A DNA stretch of 6,872 nt from Clostridia bacterium (GTDB taxonomy: Bacteria > Bacillota > Clostridia > Oscillospirales > CAG-272), in NCBI GenBank assembly GCA_017629925.1, contig JAGBWH010000220.1:1-6872 (forward strand), in the 5' to 3' direction. The notes under the pieces were generated by a model. That model did not search any database. It had not been told where the DNA came from and was given only the letters and a program-made list of their open reading frames with translations. Shown piece by piece: positions 6,048-6,872 of the stretch. The number at the start of each line of letters is the position of its first letter. The stretch's first letter is position 1. Position numbers and translations under genes: made by a program.

Positions 6048-6872
6048 ATGAAACAACTACAAAAAAGTGCATTCATTACCAGAATGCGCCCCGTGGCAAA
6101 AGCGTTGCTTTCCGCATTGCTCCAAACATACGAGTATGCGAGTGTGCTGGTGACAGATTCCCTCTCCAAATCCTATCGCATTTCTCGCAGCGGCATGAGC
6201 GTGAGCGAAAGCACTTCCTTTGGCGATAAAGGGGTGGTGGTCAAGGTGTATGACGGGCAAAGTTATGCCGAATACGCCACAAGCCATCTCACGCATGAAA
6301 ATATCCCTCTGGTGTTATCCACCATTCAGCATCGACTACTCACAATGGCAAGCAAACTCCCTCAGGGGACTGCCCCCTCCTCTTACGGCAAACTGCCCGA
6401 CGAAGAGCAAACATTTTATGCCGCAACAGAATATGACATTCACCCTCTGGAGCTGGGTGACGAGGAGATCCTTTCCCGCCTCTCCCATGCACATGAATTG
6501 GCAATGGGTGTGGACGAGCGCATTGTGGATGCGGTGGCGTTCTCCTCTTTCCAAGAATACCATAAATTGTTTCTCTCCGAGAAAAAAGATATGGAGCAAT
6601 CCGTGCTTTGGATGGCGTGCGGACTCGCTGTGATGGCTTCGCGCGGTGAAGAAATCAAGGACTACTATAAAGGCTATTCCAATCTTGGCGGTGCAGAAGT
6701 GCTGTCCGAGATGGAAAATGACGCCAAAACCATAGCCGCTCTTGCCATCGAGTTGCTCTCTTCCGAGCCAATGGTCCCCGGCATCTATGACTGCATTTGC
6801 ACCCCCGAAGTGACGGGTATGATCGTGCATGAAGCCTTTGGTCATGGGGTGGAAATGGATATGTTTGTCAAA
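6048..6872 (+). CDS. tldD: TldD-family metalloprotease, N-terminal part (runs off the window)
   Basis: I translated this frame by hand: it is open for 275 codons from ATG 6048 to the window edge. Near the visible end it has the TldD signature MIVHEAFGHGVEMD, with the zinc site HExxxH as His261-Glu262-His266. The preceding PMVPGIYDCICTPEVTG matches the region before the site in TldD. The related partner TldE (PmbA) lacks HExxxH, so this is the TldD-type subunit. In E. coli TldD and TldE form a cytoplasmic heterodimeric protease that trims peptides, including microcin B17 precursor (established). Family members are about 460-480 residues, so roughly 200 are missing. It has its own strong promoter; a tldE partner might follow beyond the window. 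No obvious RiPP precursor is visible upstream. Confidence 0.9.
   Translation, partial: MKQLQKSAFITRMRPVAKALLSALLQTYEYASVLVTDSLSKSYRISRSGMSVSESTSFGDKGVVVKVYDGQSYAEYATSHLTHENIPLVLSTIQHRLLTMASKLPQGTAPSSYGKLPDEEQTFYAATEYDIHPLELGDEEILSRLSHAHELAMGVDERIVDAVAFSSFQEYHKLFLSEKKDMEQSVLWMACGLAVMASRGEEIKDYYKGYSNLGGAEVLSEMENDAKTIAALAIELLSSEPMVPGIYDCICTPEVTGMIVHEAFGHGVEMDMFVK

Noticed and set aside
6220..6633. A 137-codon plus-strand open frame inside the tldD region
   Set aside because: It is a different frame of the true tldD reading frame, which is open throughout and carries HEAFGH; the overlapping minus-strand frames are rejected for the same reason.

Overview
The window looks like an ordinary chromosomal segment of a low-to-medium GC member of the Bacillota, most likely class Clostridia. 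The basis is the combination of strong AGGAGG-type ribosome sites, near-consensus sigma-A promoters, AT-rich intergenic stretches, a pgk-tpiA glycolytic pair, and a lipoprotein form of trigger factor. The genus cannot be fixed from the sequence alone. No tRNA, rRNA, CRISPR array, insertion sequence or phage gene is visible.

Layout, left to right. (1) The N-terminal 160 codons of rsmG (16S rRNA m7G methyltransferase) run leftward off the window edge from a near-perfect promoter. (2) An AT-rich divergent intergenic region of about 400 bases carries the rsmG and pgk promoters, an inverted repeat and a 14-base palindrome. (3) pgk and tpiA run rightward, separated by about 105 bases containing a long stem-loop. 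They end at a strong terminator that also works in the other direction. (4) Convergent to these, two leftward genes form an operon with a 4-base ATGA overlap. The first encodes a CPBP-family intramembrane protease with a 12-proline tract at its N terminus. The second encodes a lipoprotein with trigger-factor FKBP and C-terminal domains, apparently with an extra FKBP-like segment. (5) A second divergent intergenic region of about 420 bases carries two more strong promoters and a second copy of the palindrome/G-tract module from region 2. (6) The N-terminal 275 codons of tldD, through its HExxxH metal site, run off the right edge.

How the genes work together. Pgk and TpiA are adjacent enzymes of glycolysis and were evidently co-transcribed. 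The protease and the trigger-factor-like lipoprotein are translationally coupled and both envelope-located, which suggests (inference) a small extracytoplasmic protein-folding and quality-control unit. RsmG and TldD are housekeeping genes with no evident functional link to these.

The core genes are well-known families. The most unusual items are the tandem FKBP-like architecture of the lipoprotein, its coupling to the polyproline CPBP protease, the palindrome plus G5 module shared by the two divergent intergenic regions, and the structured pgk-tpiA spacer. Nothing here clearly amounts to a wholly new system.
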